Assembly (NCBI GenBank): GCA_964482955.1
Contig: CAYZZW010000021.1
Coordinates: 1-48,072 of the forward strand
Direction of reading: 5' to 3'
From: JAPLSN01 sp964482955
Lineage (GTDB): Bacteria > Spirochaetota > Spirochaetia > Treponematales > UBA12059
Length of the DNA stretch: 48,072 bases
Shown: positions 39,271 through 46,742 of the stretch, piece by piece
Layout: the number at the start of each line of letters is the position of its first letter
Numbering within the stretch: position 1 is the first letter of the stretch
Position numbers and translations under genes: made by a program
Notes under the pieces: generated by a model
The model's database searches: none
Seen by the model: only the letters and a program-made list of their open reading frames with translations
What the model was told of the DNA's origin: nothing

Positions 39271-40829
39271 GATCGAACCGCCTTCCGGATGATCTCGAGG
39301 GCCAGGAGCGCCGCAGCGCGGTTGGACGGCATGACGACGCAACCCGTCGACTCGAGCGTCCGCACCTGCGCGGCATATCCCTGGAAATCAGCGGGTGTCC
39401 CTGTCACGGACGCGACCACGGGGAGGTAACCGCCGCGGGTGGCCGCCTTTTCCCGGGCGCGAGAGATCGCGGGCGCGATCGCCCCCGCCGGATCGGGGTG
39501 GGAACCGTATCCGAGCACGCAGTCGAGCAGCACGCACGCGGTCTCAGCGTCGTCGCCTTCCTGTTCGAGGCGCTCGTTCCTCGCCGCGGGATCGATCATG
39601 GGGTGCGGTTTGCCGCGCGTGAAGAAATCGTCGCCGAGATCCACGACCGTGTGCCCCTCGGAGCGGTTCGGGTCCCTCGGCGCCTTAGTCGGGTCCGGAT
39701 GGTTGTTGGAGTATATGCCACCGAGCCCGCGATCGAGTATGAAGAGCGCCTCGTCCGCCAGGGTGCCGCCCGTGTACAGCCCGCGCAGGAAGCGCTGTCC
39801 GCGCCCGACGCGCGACGCTTCGGAAGCGGCGAGACGCTCGATTTCTTCGGGCGCGGCGAGCCCGTCGCCCGGGAAAGGATGCCCGTCTAGCGCGGCTGCG
39901 AGGAGCGCGCATTCCTCGAGGCTCCCGGCGTAGCGCACGTTGGCGTCCGTCTGCCCGGTTTTCCCGGTGCCGAGGAAATGGACGACGGAGGGCTTTCCGG
40001 CGGACTTCAACGCCTCGATTACCTTCGCGGCAACCTCCTCGGCTGGCGGCTTCGAAATCACGACGATGACCGAGGTGCGCGGATCCCTGCCGAGCGCGGC
40101 GGTTGCCATGAGCATCGTGGCTCCGCCGACCGCCCGGTTCTTGAGGTCACGCCCGCCCGTTCCGATCGCCTGCGAGATTCCGGAACCGAAGCGGTCCAGG
40201 AGGCAGCTTACCTCCTGGAGTCCCGTGCCCGAGGCGGCGACGATGCCGACGCCGCCTCGACGCACCTCGTTCGCGAAGCAGAGCGGCCGGCCGTCGATGA
40301 TGGAGGTGCCGCAATCGGGACCCATGACTAGGAGTCCCTTTTCCCGCGCTTCGCCCTTGAGGGCGATCTCGTCCTCGAGACTCACGTTGTCCGAGAACAG
40401 CATGACGTGCAGTCCGCGTTCGAGCGCCTTGCGCGCCTCACGAGCCGCGAACTCGCCCGGCACCGAGACGATGGCCAGATTGGCGCCGGGCAAGGCCTCG
40501 ATCGCGGCGTCGAGGGAGCCGACCTTCGCTAGCCCGCGCCCTTCCCCCGCGGACGCGCGCTTTCGCGCGACGAGCGCGTCGGCCGCGGCCAGGGCCGCTT
40601 CGGCGTCGGCCTCCGACGCGGCGTCCACGGCGATCACGAGATCGGTCGCGGTCGCCCCGTCGAGCGCCGGGTCAACGAAGCCCAGGTCGCCGAGCAAGCC
40701 CCGGTTCATCTCCGTGCCCATGGCCACGATCGCGTCGGCGACCTTGCCCTTTTCCTTGAGCTCGCGCGTCACGAGCATGAGGAATACCGAGTCGTAATAG
40801 GAATCCTTCCGAACCGTAAGGCGTTTCAT
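39267..40829 (-). CDS. fdrA: FdrA (AllF)-like acyl-CoA synthetase-fold protein
   Basis: A 520-aa protein of the FdrA family, resembling succinyl-CoA synthetase. It includes the Rossmann-like NLAIVSVPGEFAAREARKAL (about 118-137), the LLVMGPDCGTSIIDG motif near residue 166, VGIVAASGTGLQEVSCLLDRFG, and a C-terminal segment HPDPAGAIAPAI. The starting RKDSYYDSVFLMLVTRELK is characteristic of FdrA. With AllG and AllH it is expected to form the carbamoyltransferase complex in the cytoplasm. AGGTGG stands just before the ATG. It is separated by 103 nt from the upstream AllH-like gene. Confidence 0.92.
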   Translation of the reverse strand: MKRLTVRKDSYYDSVFLMLVTRELKEKGKVADAIVAMGTEMNRGLLGDLGFVDPALDGATATDLVIAVDAASEADAEAALAAADALVARKRASAGEGRGLAKVGSLDAAIEALPGANLAIVSVPGEFAAREARKALERGLHVMLFSDNVSLEDEIALKGEAREKGLLVMGPDCGTSIIDGRPLCFANEVRRGGVGIVAASGTGLQEVSCLLDRFGSGISQAIGTGGRDLKNRAVGGATMLMATAALGRDPRTSVIVVISKPPAEEVAAKVIEALKSAGKPSVVHFLGTGKTGQTDANVRYAGSLEECALLAAALDGHPFPGDGLAAPEEIERLAASEASRVGRGQRFLRGLYTGGTLADEALFILDRGLGGIYSNNHPDPTKAPRDPNRSEGHTVVDLGDDFFTRGKPHPMIDPAARNERLEQEGDDAETACVLLDCVLGYGSHPDPAGAIAPAISRAREKAATRGGYLPVVASVTGTPADFQGYAAQVRTLESTGCVVMPSNRAAALLALEIIRKAVRS

Positions 40830-40932
40830 GCTGCCACCTGGATCGATGATGTGTTCCGGGCTCCGCGGCCCGGCGGGATCGCGAGCGTTCTTCCGACGGA
40901 CTTCGAGTTCGCCGGCGACCCGATCGCCCAAT

Positions 40933-41829
40933 TCACGTGTCTTCGCGCGGGACTCCGTCCGGGAACGCTCCGTGGAGGAATCCGAGGAGCGCGTCAGCGC
41001 CGGAGCTCGCCCCGTGCGCGAGTACTTCGCGCGCTTCGTCCTCCATTCCGCCGCGGCCGACCGACGCGCGCGCGAAGGCGAGCGCGAATTCCGCGAGGGC
41101 GCGCGACCAGTGTCCCGCGAGCGCCGCCAGGAGGACCGAACGCCCTGCCGGCGTGGTCTTCGAGAGGTCGAAGCCCGCAGGGGAGCACATCTTCCCGCCG
41201 CCGCCGAAAATCCCGTGACCTAGGAGCCAGCCGGCTATGAAATCATCGCCCGAAGGCGTCGTGCCCGGCCCGAACCCGACGAGGTTCGCCGGGAAGCCCT
41301 CCGCACGAGAGAGCCGCGCGAACGCCCGCGCGAACGGGCCGTCTCCGTGCATTCCCCCGGGGCGACGCGCCGCGATCATGGCCGCGACGGCTGAGCCCGT
41401 GCCCTGCGCGCGGTCCGCTGTCGCGGCGGCGGCCAACGCAGCGGCTTCCCGCAGGGAAGGGGCTTCGTCGCGGAGTTCCGCGGATTCGAGCGAGAGGCGC
41501 GCGGTCCCCGCGAAGACCACGGCGTCCCGGTCGGCGTCCACCTCGGCGTTCGGGGACCTCGATTCCAGAAAGCGGCGGAGCGCGTCGAAATCCTCCTCGG
41601 CTAGGGCGAGGCCATGCGGCTCCATGCGCCGCCCCCCCCGGAGGACGCTCGCCACGAAGCCGTCCTCGTGCAGCACGGAGATCGCCGACGTGAATATCCC
41701 CGCCACCCGACCGCACCAGCGCGCGAGCGGCCATGACGCGCCCCGGGCCGTGGCATAGAGCTCCGGCGACGGGCGCTCGGGCCGCCGGCCTACGGCCCGC
41801 GCGCGTACAGCCGAAGAGTCTACGGTCAT
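40933..41829 (-). CDS. DUF2877 protein, AllH/YlbF-like
   Basis: A 298-aa protein of the DUF2877 family, recognised by VGFGPGTTPSGDDFIAG at residues 184-200, with a preceding LHEDGFVASVL and a following helical region. In E. coli the homologue AllH is the third part of the oxamate carbamoyltransferase. Its ATG overlaps the stop of the tiny upstream open frame (the permease fossil) as ATGA, so translation would be coupled to that remnant. The first 30 residues are arginine-rich and poorly conserved; a later start is possible. Confidence 0.88.
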   Translation of the reverse strand: MTVDSSAVRARAVGRRPERPSPELYATARGASWPLARWCGRVAGIFTSAISVLHEDGFVASVLRGGRRMEPHGLALAEEDFDALRRFLESRSPNAEVDADRDAVVFAGTARLSLESAELRDEAPSLREAAALAAAATADRAQGTGSAVAAMIAARRPGGMHGDGPFARAFARLSRAEGFPANLVGFGPGTTPSGDDFIAGWLLGHGIFGGGGKMCSPAGFDLSKTTPAGRSVLLAALAGHWSRALAEFALAFARASVGRGGMEDEAREVLAHGASSGADALLGFLHGAFPDGVPREDT

Positions 41830-41948
41830 CCTTCCGCCTGGGTGAGATCTTTCGGCCTCAGGATCACGTTGAGCGCGATCCCGCCGAACATGACGAACGT
41901 GTGCTGCAAACCCATCACCACGTTCCTGCCGGTCAAGTCTTCCTTCAT
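41826..41948 (-). pseudogene. Internal-deletion fossil of an NCS2 nucleobase permease
   Basis: A 40-codon frame reads MKEDLTGRNVVMGLQHTFVM followed by FGGIALNVILRPKDLTQAEG. The first half is the start of a xanthine/uracil permease (family pattern GLQHxFxMFG at the beginning of helix 1). The second half resembles the last helix and tail of the same family (GIALxxxVxxxLNxxLP). Everything between, about 400 residues, is missing and the frame is intact across the join. An AAGGAG lies upstream, though at a long 13 nt. The stop overlaps the start of the AllH-like gene. It may still be translated as a coupling peptide. The alternative, a genuine small membrane peptide, is less likely given the match of both ends. 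Confidence 0.55.
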
Positions 41949-42109
41949 GCCCACATGTCGCTCCTTCGCAGACAGTCGAAGGAATCTATGCCGTTCGACG
42001 ATCTGCAATTATTCCGCCCGGACACCTGATGGTTTACGCGCAATAGCCTTGCTATCGGCGACGCCGGCGACGGCGCATCCGCCTTCGACGTCGGTCTTCC
42101 GCCATCCGG

Positions 42110-44539
42110 TTAGCGCCGCTCCGGTGGGACGGCGCGGCACGAGAGGCCGGGCGACTTCGTGATCCAGTTGTCGACGGGCTCCATCTTCCGGAGCGCGCGC
42201 CAGACGTCCTCCGCGCGCATGGGCATGTGGACGAGCTCCGCCCCGGTGGCTTCCTCGATGGCGTTCCCGAGGGCCGCGGCGACTGAAATCATGGAATGCT
42301 CGCCGACGCCCCGCGCGCCGTAAGGCCCGTCGATCTGCGGGGTCTCGACGACGATGCTCTCGATCCGGAGCGGAATGTCCTTCGCCGTCGGGATCTTGTT
42401 GTCCGTGAACGACGGATTGAGGAGGCGGCCGTCCGCGTCGTAGATGTACCCCTCGCACATTGCGGTGCCGAGGCCCTGGATCATGCCGCCCACGCACTGC
42501 CCGCGGACGATATCGGGATTGACGGCCTTGCCGACGTCGAACGCGGAGGCTACCGCGAGAACGTCGTACTCCCCTGTCGCCGGGTCCACCTCCGCCACGA
42601 TGCCGTGGGCCCCGTAGGTCCAATCGAGCGCCGGGTTGCCCGATCCCGTCGCCTTGTCGAGGTTGGTCAGTCCCTGGGCGATGTAGCGCCCGAATCCCAT
42701 GAGCGGCCCGCCGACGCCGTTGCCGTTCGGAATCGCGTAGCCGACCGAGATCGAGGCGAAGCTCACGCGGCTCTCCGGGCGGTGCCGTACGAACACGCCG
42801 TCCGCGTCGTGCGCGAGGTCGCAGACGGAGGCGGCGAGCGCGCGCGCGGCGGTCTCGTACGCGTTCCGGAGCAGGTCCTCGCAGGCGAGCAGCGCCGCGT
42901 TGCCCGACATGATGAGTCCCTTCGAGGCGACGGTCTGCCAGTCGTACGGATCCTTGTCCGTATCGCACTCGAAGGAGACCTTGACGCGCTCGACGGGGAA
43001 CCCGAGACGCTCCGCGACGATCTGCCTGAGCGAGGTGTAGGTTCCCTGCCCGTAATCGGTGAGCGCGAGGTTCAAGATGACCGAGCCGTCCTCGTTCATC
43101 TTGAGCACGACCGAGGTGGCGGTAAAGGGAGGCATGGCAGGGGCCTTGTGGAGGAGACCGATCCCCTTGCCTCTCCTGCGCCCCGTCGCGAGCTGCCGCG
43201 CTTCCTCCTCGGGCGTGAGCGTCCCGTACTTGATCGAGGTGGCCACGGCGTCGACGCACTTGATGACGCTGCCGGAATGCCCGGACAACACCTCGCCCGT
43301 CAGGGTCGTCGCCCCCGGTTTCACGGCGTTGAGCCGCCGGAATTCGAGCGGATCCATGCCGACGACCCGGGCGCAGAGTTGCATGTGGCGCTCCACGCCC
43401 CAATGGAACTCCACGTGCCCGAAGCCGCGGTAGGCGGTCCCGTAGGGTTTGTTCGTGTAGATCGTGTACGCGTCCACGCTGGCGTTCGGGATTTCGTACG
43501 GTCCCGCCGCGGAATACCCTGACGCCCTCGTGACGTTGACCGCGTAGTCGGCGTAGGCCCCGGAGTCCCAGTACATCGTCATCGCCTGGGCGACGATCTT
43601 GCCGTCCGCCCCGATGCCAGTCTTGATCCGGTAGGTGAGCGCGCTGCGGCAGGGCAGAAGCTGGAATTCCTCCTCCCTCGTGGCCTGGAACTTGACGGGC
43701 AGACCGCCCGCCTTGCGCGACAGGACCGCCGCCAGCGGCTCGATGCCGACGCCGGCCTTGCCGCCGAAACCGCCGCCCACGTACGGGATCACGACGCGCA
43801 CGCTGTTGTGCGGCAGGCGGAATGAGCGGCAAATGAGGTTGCGTACGGTGAACGGCGACTGCGCGCTCGTCCATATCGTAAGCCGGTCGCCCTTCCCCCA
43901 CCTGGCTATCGCCACGTGGGTCTCCATCGGGACGTGCTGGACGGAGGGATTGGAGTATTCGCGCTCGACGATCCACGCGGCTTCGGCGAAACCCCGTTCC
44001 ACGTCGCCCTTGCGGAGTTTCGTGTGGTTCGCGATGTTCGTGCCCGGTTTTGGGGTGAACGCCGCCGCGACGTACTCGTATTCGCCGAGCCCGGGATGCA
44101 CGAGCGGAGCGCCTTCCCCGAGCGCGTCCATGTGGTTGAGCACGGGCGGTAGGGGTTCGTAGACCACCTCGATCGCGTCGACCCCCGCCTTGGCGGCGAG
44201 CAACGTGTCGGCCGCGACGGCGGCCACGGCCTCGCCGAAATGCCGGACCGTCCCCCTGGCGAGCACGTACTTGTCGACGATGTAGAGCCCGATGCGGTAG
44301 TCGAGCTCGTCCCCGGTGAGGACGGCCCTGACCCCTGGGACCGCGAGCGCCTTCGAGACGTCGACCGAGACTATCCGGGCGCGCGCGTGCGGGCTCTTCT
44401 TGACCATGGCGTATAACATGCCGGGCAGCCGCATGTCGCTCACGAACACGGCCTCGCCCGTGAGCTTTTCGCGGGAGTCCTCCTTGCCGGCGTGACAGCC
44501 CACGCACCGGAGCTCTTCGGGTCTCGCGTCCTCAAGCAT
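42110..44539 (-). CDS. Xanthine-dehydrogenase-family molybdenum subunit
   Basis: An 809-aa molybdopterin-binding subunit. The small N-terminal domain has KLTGEAVFVSDMRLPGMLYAMVKKSPHARARI. Then IPYVGGGFGGKAGVGIEPLAA holds the molybdopterin loop, GTAYRGFGHVEFHWGVERHM and MDPLEFRRLNAVKPGA are family-standard, and the active-site glutamate is in GARGVGEHSMISVAAALGNAI near the C-terminus. Such enzymes hydroxylate an N-heterocycle or aldehyde with water. The substrate is not fixed by the sequence; it could be a purine or another azaheterocycle. It overlaps the 2Fe-2S gene by 8 bp. Downstream comes the permease fossil after a 161-nt gap without a gene. Confidence 0.92.
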   Translation of the reverse strand: MLEDARPEELRCVGCHAGKEDSREKLTGEAVFVSDMRLPGMLYAMVKKSPHARARIVSVDVSKALAVPGVRAVLTGDELDYRIGLYIVDKYVLARGTVRHFGEAVAAVAADTLLAAKAGVDAIEVVYEPLPPVLNHMDALGEGAPLVHPGLGEYEYVAAAFTPKPGTNIANHTKLRKGDVERGFAEAAWIVEREYSNPSVQHVPMETHVAIARWGKGDRLTIWTSAQSPFTVRNLICRSFRLPHNSVRVVIPYVGGGFGGKAGVGIEPLAAVLSRKAGGLPVKFQATREEEFQLLPCRSALTYRIKTGIGADGKIVAQAMTMYWDSGAYADYAVNVTRASGYSAAGPYEIPNASVDAYTIYTNKPYGTAYRGFGHVEFHWGVERHMQLCARVVGMDPLEFRRLNAVKPGATTLTGEVLSGHSGSVIKCVDAVATSIKYGTLTPEEEARQLATGRRRGKGIGLLHKAPAMPPFTATSVVLKMNEDGSVILNLALTDYGQGTYTSLRQIVAERLGFPVERVKVSFECDTDKDPYDWQTVASKGLIMSGNAALLACEDLLRNAYETAARALAASVCDLAHDADGVFVRHRPESRVSFASISVGYAIPNGNGVGGPLMGFGRYIAQGLTNLDKATGSGNPALDWTYGAHGIVAEVDPATGEYDVLAVASAFDVGKAVNPDIVRGQCVGGMIQGLGTAMCEGYIYDADGRLLNPSFTDNKIPTAKDIPLRIESIVVETPQIDGPYGARGVGEHSMISVAAALGNAIEEATGAELVHMPMRAEDVWRALRKMEPVDNWITKSPGLSCRAVPPERR

Positions 44540-45017
44540 GCTGGAGCCCCCCCTTCTTCGGGCTTTGCCCCGTGGCATCCATGACGGCCTCGACGATTTG
44601 CGCGTAGCCGGTGCAGCGGCAGAAATTCCCCTCGATCGCCTCCTTGACCTCCGCCTCGGTCGGCTTGGGCGTCTCCTTGAGGAGTTCCCGCACCGACATG
44701 AGCATGCCCGAGGTGCAGTAGCCGCACTGCACGGCGTGGTTGGCGTCGAACGCCTTCTGGACGGCCGATAGCCCGTCCGCGCCGGCTTCGCCCTCGACGG
44801 TCTCGATCGAGCGTCCGTCCGCCTCGACAGCGAGCACGAGACACGAATTGACGGCCCGGCCGTCCATGAACACGGTGCATGCCCCGCACTCGCCCATGCC
44901 GCAGCCTTCCTTCGTGCCCGTCAACCCGAGCTCTTCGCGGAGGAACCTGAGCAGGGTGAGGTGCTCGGCGACGTCGCGCGCGTAGGCGCGCCCGTTGACC
45001 CTGACTTCGATCTTCAT
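44532..45017 (-). CDS. Xanthine-dehydrogenase-family 2Fe-2S subunit
   Basis: A 161-aa iron-sulfur subunit with two 2Fe-2S clusters: C39, C44, C47 and C59 in the plant-ferredoxin fold (EGCGMGECGACTVF and NSCL), and C98, C101, C133 and C135 in the helical domain (QCGYCTSGM and NFCRCTGY). It carries electrons from the Mo centre to FAD. It overlaps its neighbours on both sides (ATGA with the FAD gene, 8 bp with the Mo gene), so the three subunits are translated together. Confidence 0.96.
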   Translation of the reverse strand: MKIEVRVNGRAYARDVAEHLTLLRFLREELGLTGTKEGCGMGECGACTVFMDGRAVNSCLVLAVEADGRSIETVEGEAGADGLSAVQKAFDANHAVQCGYCTSGMLMSVRELLKETPKPTEAEVKEAIEGNFCRCTGYAQIVEAVMDATGQSPKKGGLQHA

Positions 45018-45829
45018 GTCCGCGCCTCCCCGAGCAGCCTCCGCACGTAGGTCTCGATCATGAACAGGCGGTATTCCGCCGTACAGCGCACGTCGTCGAT
45101 GGGCTTCACCGCCGCGAGCGTCCGCGCCACCGCCTCGTCCGGGTCCGCGTCGGACGGGAGTCCGTCCACGAGGACGGGCACGGGCGCCGCCGAGGAAACC
45201 GCGATGCGGAGCCGTCCCCCCGAAATCGCGACCATCACGCCGACGATCCCTAGATCGTGCCCCTTCACGCGCTTCATCTTGCGGTAATCTCCCCGCGCGC
45301 CGCTCGACGAGGCGGGCACGGTGATGGCTTCGATGAATTCGCCGGGCGCCAGCGTGGTCTTCTTGACGCCCGTGAAGAACGCCGAAAAGGGCACGGTTCT
45401 CGAGCCCGCGGACGACCTCAGCACGGCGGACGCGTCCAGGCAGAGCAGCGCCGGGGCCATGTCCGCGCAGGGGGACGCGTTCGCCACGTTGCCCGCCACG
45501 GTAGCCCGATTCCGCACCTGGTGCGACGCGAGCTCGTGCCCCGCGGCCGCCAGGAGGGGATAGCGCTCGCGCGCCTCCCGGCTCCGCAGGAGCGCGTTGA
45601 CGGTCACGGCGGGACCGATGGAGAGTCCCTTCACGGGATCCCAGCCGATCACGTCCGCCCCCGGTATCCTCTTGATGTCGACCACAAGGGTCGGCTTCGC
45701 CAAGCCGGAGCGTATGTTCACGAGCAGGTCGGTGCCCCCCGCTAAGACCTTGGCGCCCGGGTCGTTCGCGAGCGCGTCCGCGAGCTCCGCGTAGCCGCGC
45801 GGGGCGGCGTACTTGAATTCGTGCAGCAT
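45014..45829 (-). CDS. Xanthine-dehydrogenase-family FAD-binding subunit
   Basis: A 271-aa subunit with the FAD loops KVLAGGTDLLVNIRSG (about 27-42) and RATVAGNVANASPCADMAPALLCLDA (about 107-132), followed by the CO-dehydrogenase flavoprotein C-terminal domain. ATG at 45829 is chosen with GAGG 6 nt before it; a TTG six bases earlier is less likely. It is the first gene of the catabolic operon, with an 80-nt leader after the candidate promoter. A separate NAD-binding domain is not present, so the electron acceptor may be a ferredoxin or other carrier. Confidence 0.93.
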   Translation of the reverse strand: MLHEFKYAAPRGYAELADALANDPGAKVLAGGTDLLVNIRSGLAKPTLVVDIKRIPGADVIGWDPVKGLSIGPAVTVNALLRSREARERYPLLAAAGHELASHQVRNRATVAGNVANASPCADMAPALLCLDASAVLRSSAGSRTVPFSAFFTGVKKTTLAPGEFIEAITVPASSSGARGDYRKMKRVKGHDLGIVGVMVAISGGRLRIAVSSAAPVPVLVDGLPSDADPDEAVARTLAAVKPIDDVRCTAEYRLFMIETYVRRLLGEART

Positions 45830-45910
45830 CGGCAACCTCGTCTGGCGTTCGTGCGCGCAATTCGCCCGTCGCGGCTATGCGACCGGTGGCGGAACACGCC
45901 TTATCGTACT

Positions 45911-45929
45911 TTTGTATACGATATACAAA
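45911..45929. promoter_or_regulatory. Palindromic operator of the GntR/FadR type
   Basis: TTTGTATACGATATACAAA is an 8-bp inverted repeat (TTTGTATA / TATACAAA) around three central bases. The TTGTATAC...TATACAA form is typical of sites bound by FCD-type GntR regulators of catabolic genes. It lies 82 nt before the first gene of the operon and overlaps the candidate -10 box, so a repressor bound here would block transcription. No GntR gene is in the window. Confidence 0.65.
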
Positions 45930-45948
45930 TGCCAGACAGCTCTGTCGA
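45920..45948 (-). promoter_or_regulatory. Candidate promoter of the catabolic operon
   Basis: The minus strand reads TCGACA (45948-45943), 17 bp, TATATC (45925-45920). A better -35-like TTGACA at 45957-45952 is nine bases further away and has no -10 at normal spacing. The expected leader is about 80 nt. Confidence 0.4.
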
Positions 45949-45953
45949 TCCTG

Positions 45954-46500
45954 TCAATGGAATTCCGCGATCATGGCCGCGCGATCGGTCGCGTCGACGA
46001 TGATGCGCCCGGAGTTGTCCGCCTCCACCCACGAGGCGACCGCGCGGATCCCCTCGAGGCAATCGGGACCGGCGAGGAGCGGCGCCAACGCGTCGATGTC
46101 GTCGGGGGCCGGCAATTCCCCGAGGCACCCCGCGACGCTCTCCGGAGCCTGGATCCCGGCCGTGCAAAGCCGTTCGGCCACGGCGGATCGTTTTTCGCGT
46201 CGCGAGGAGAACGCGTAGGAATCGGTCTCGTCGGACCTCGATCCGTACGTGTCGAGCAATCTGCCGTGGAGCGCAGCGGCCGACTGCGCGGACGGCCTTC
46301 GTGAGCGCGGCAAGCGGTTTCGAGGGGGACTTGGAGAACAGGAACGCGAACGCGACGGCGCAGGAGGCCGTGACGGCCAGGATGACGCTCGAAAGCCAGC
46401 TCAGGGCCTCGGTCCTTCCCCGCATGGTCGCGAGTTCCCCGGAAAAAGCCCGCGAATAGGTCGCGAGCGCGGCTCGCGCGCGATCGGCCCGGCTGATCGC
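45954..46500 (-). pseudogene. Decayed membrane sensor-like gene
   Basis: Two high-GC coding-like segments in different frames abut near 46280. The upstream one reads MRGRTEALSWLSSVILAVTA and continues into a hydrophobic helix, SCAVAFAFLFSKSP and KPLAALTKAVRAV. This resembles the membrane helix and first HAMP helix of a chemotaxis or sensor protein. The downstream one (through 45954) has normal codon use and ends GRIIVDATDRAAMIAEFH. A frameshift separates them and the 5' part runs into the 118-bp repeats. No complete domain remains. It could instead be one short gene at 45954-46313 with no known function, so the call is tentative. Confidence 0.35.
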
Positions 46501-46715
46501 GCTAGCCCGCAAAATCGGGCCGAGCGCTAGGAGCGCCGAAGGCGAGGAGCTCAGTGGGCTCGAGTACCCATGAGCACCGAGGCAAGGAAACGACGACGCG
46601 ATCGGCCCGGCTGATCGTGCTAGCCCGTAAAATCGGGCTGAGCGCTCGGAGCGACGAAGCCGAGGAGCGGAATGGGCTCTATGCCCATGAGCACCGAGGC
46701 AAGGAAACGACAACG
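46481..46715 (+). repeat. Imperfect 118-bp tandem repeat, two copies
   Basis: Copies begin at 46481 and 46599, both with CGATCGGCCCGGCTGATCG, and run to about 46598 and 46715. The 3' half is nearly identical (GAGCACCGAGGCAAGGAAAC in both), while the middle differs at several places. Each copy holds a hairpin of the form AGCCCG, six bases, CGGGCT. An open frame on either strand simply reads the repeats and is not considered a gene. Confidence 0.85.
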
Positions 46716-46742
46716 CGCTCAGCCCGATTTTGCGGGCTAGCG
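46499..46742. repeat. 27-bp inverted repeats flanking the 118-bp repeat block
   Basis: The sequence at 46499-46525 and the reverse complement of 46716-46742 agree at 26 of 27 positions; a third related copy lies at 46618-46644 in the second tandem unit. Each is itself palindromic (AGCCCG / CGGGCT core). The right-hand copy contains the lepA stop codon. Confidence 0.8.

Noticed and set aside
44500..44516. A CxxCH heme-type motif (RCVGCH) near the N-terminus of the Mo subunit
   Set aside because: The protein has no signal peptide and the enzyme is cytoplasmic; the VG is part of the usual family N-terminus. It is likely chance.
34398..45829. A classical allantoin pathway
   Set aside because: Allantoinase, allantoate amidohydrolase, ureidoglycolate dehydrogenase and carbamate kinase are all missing from the window, so only a related route can be proposed.
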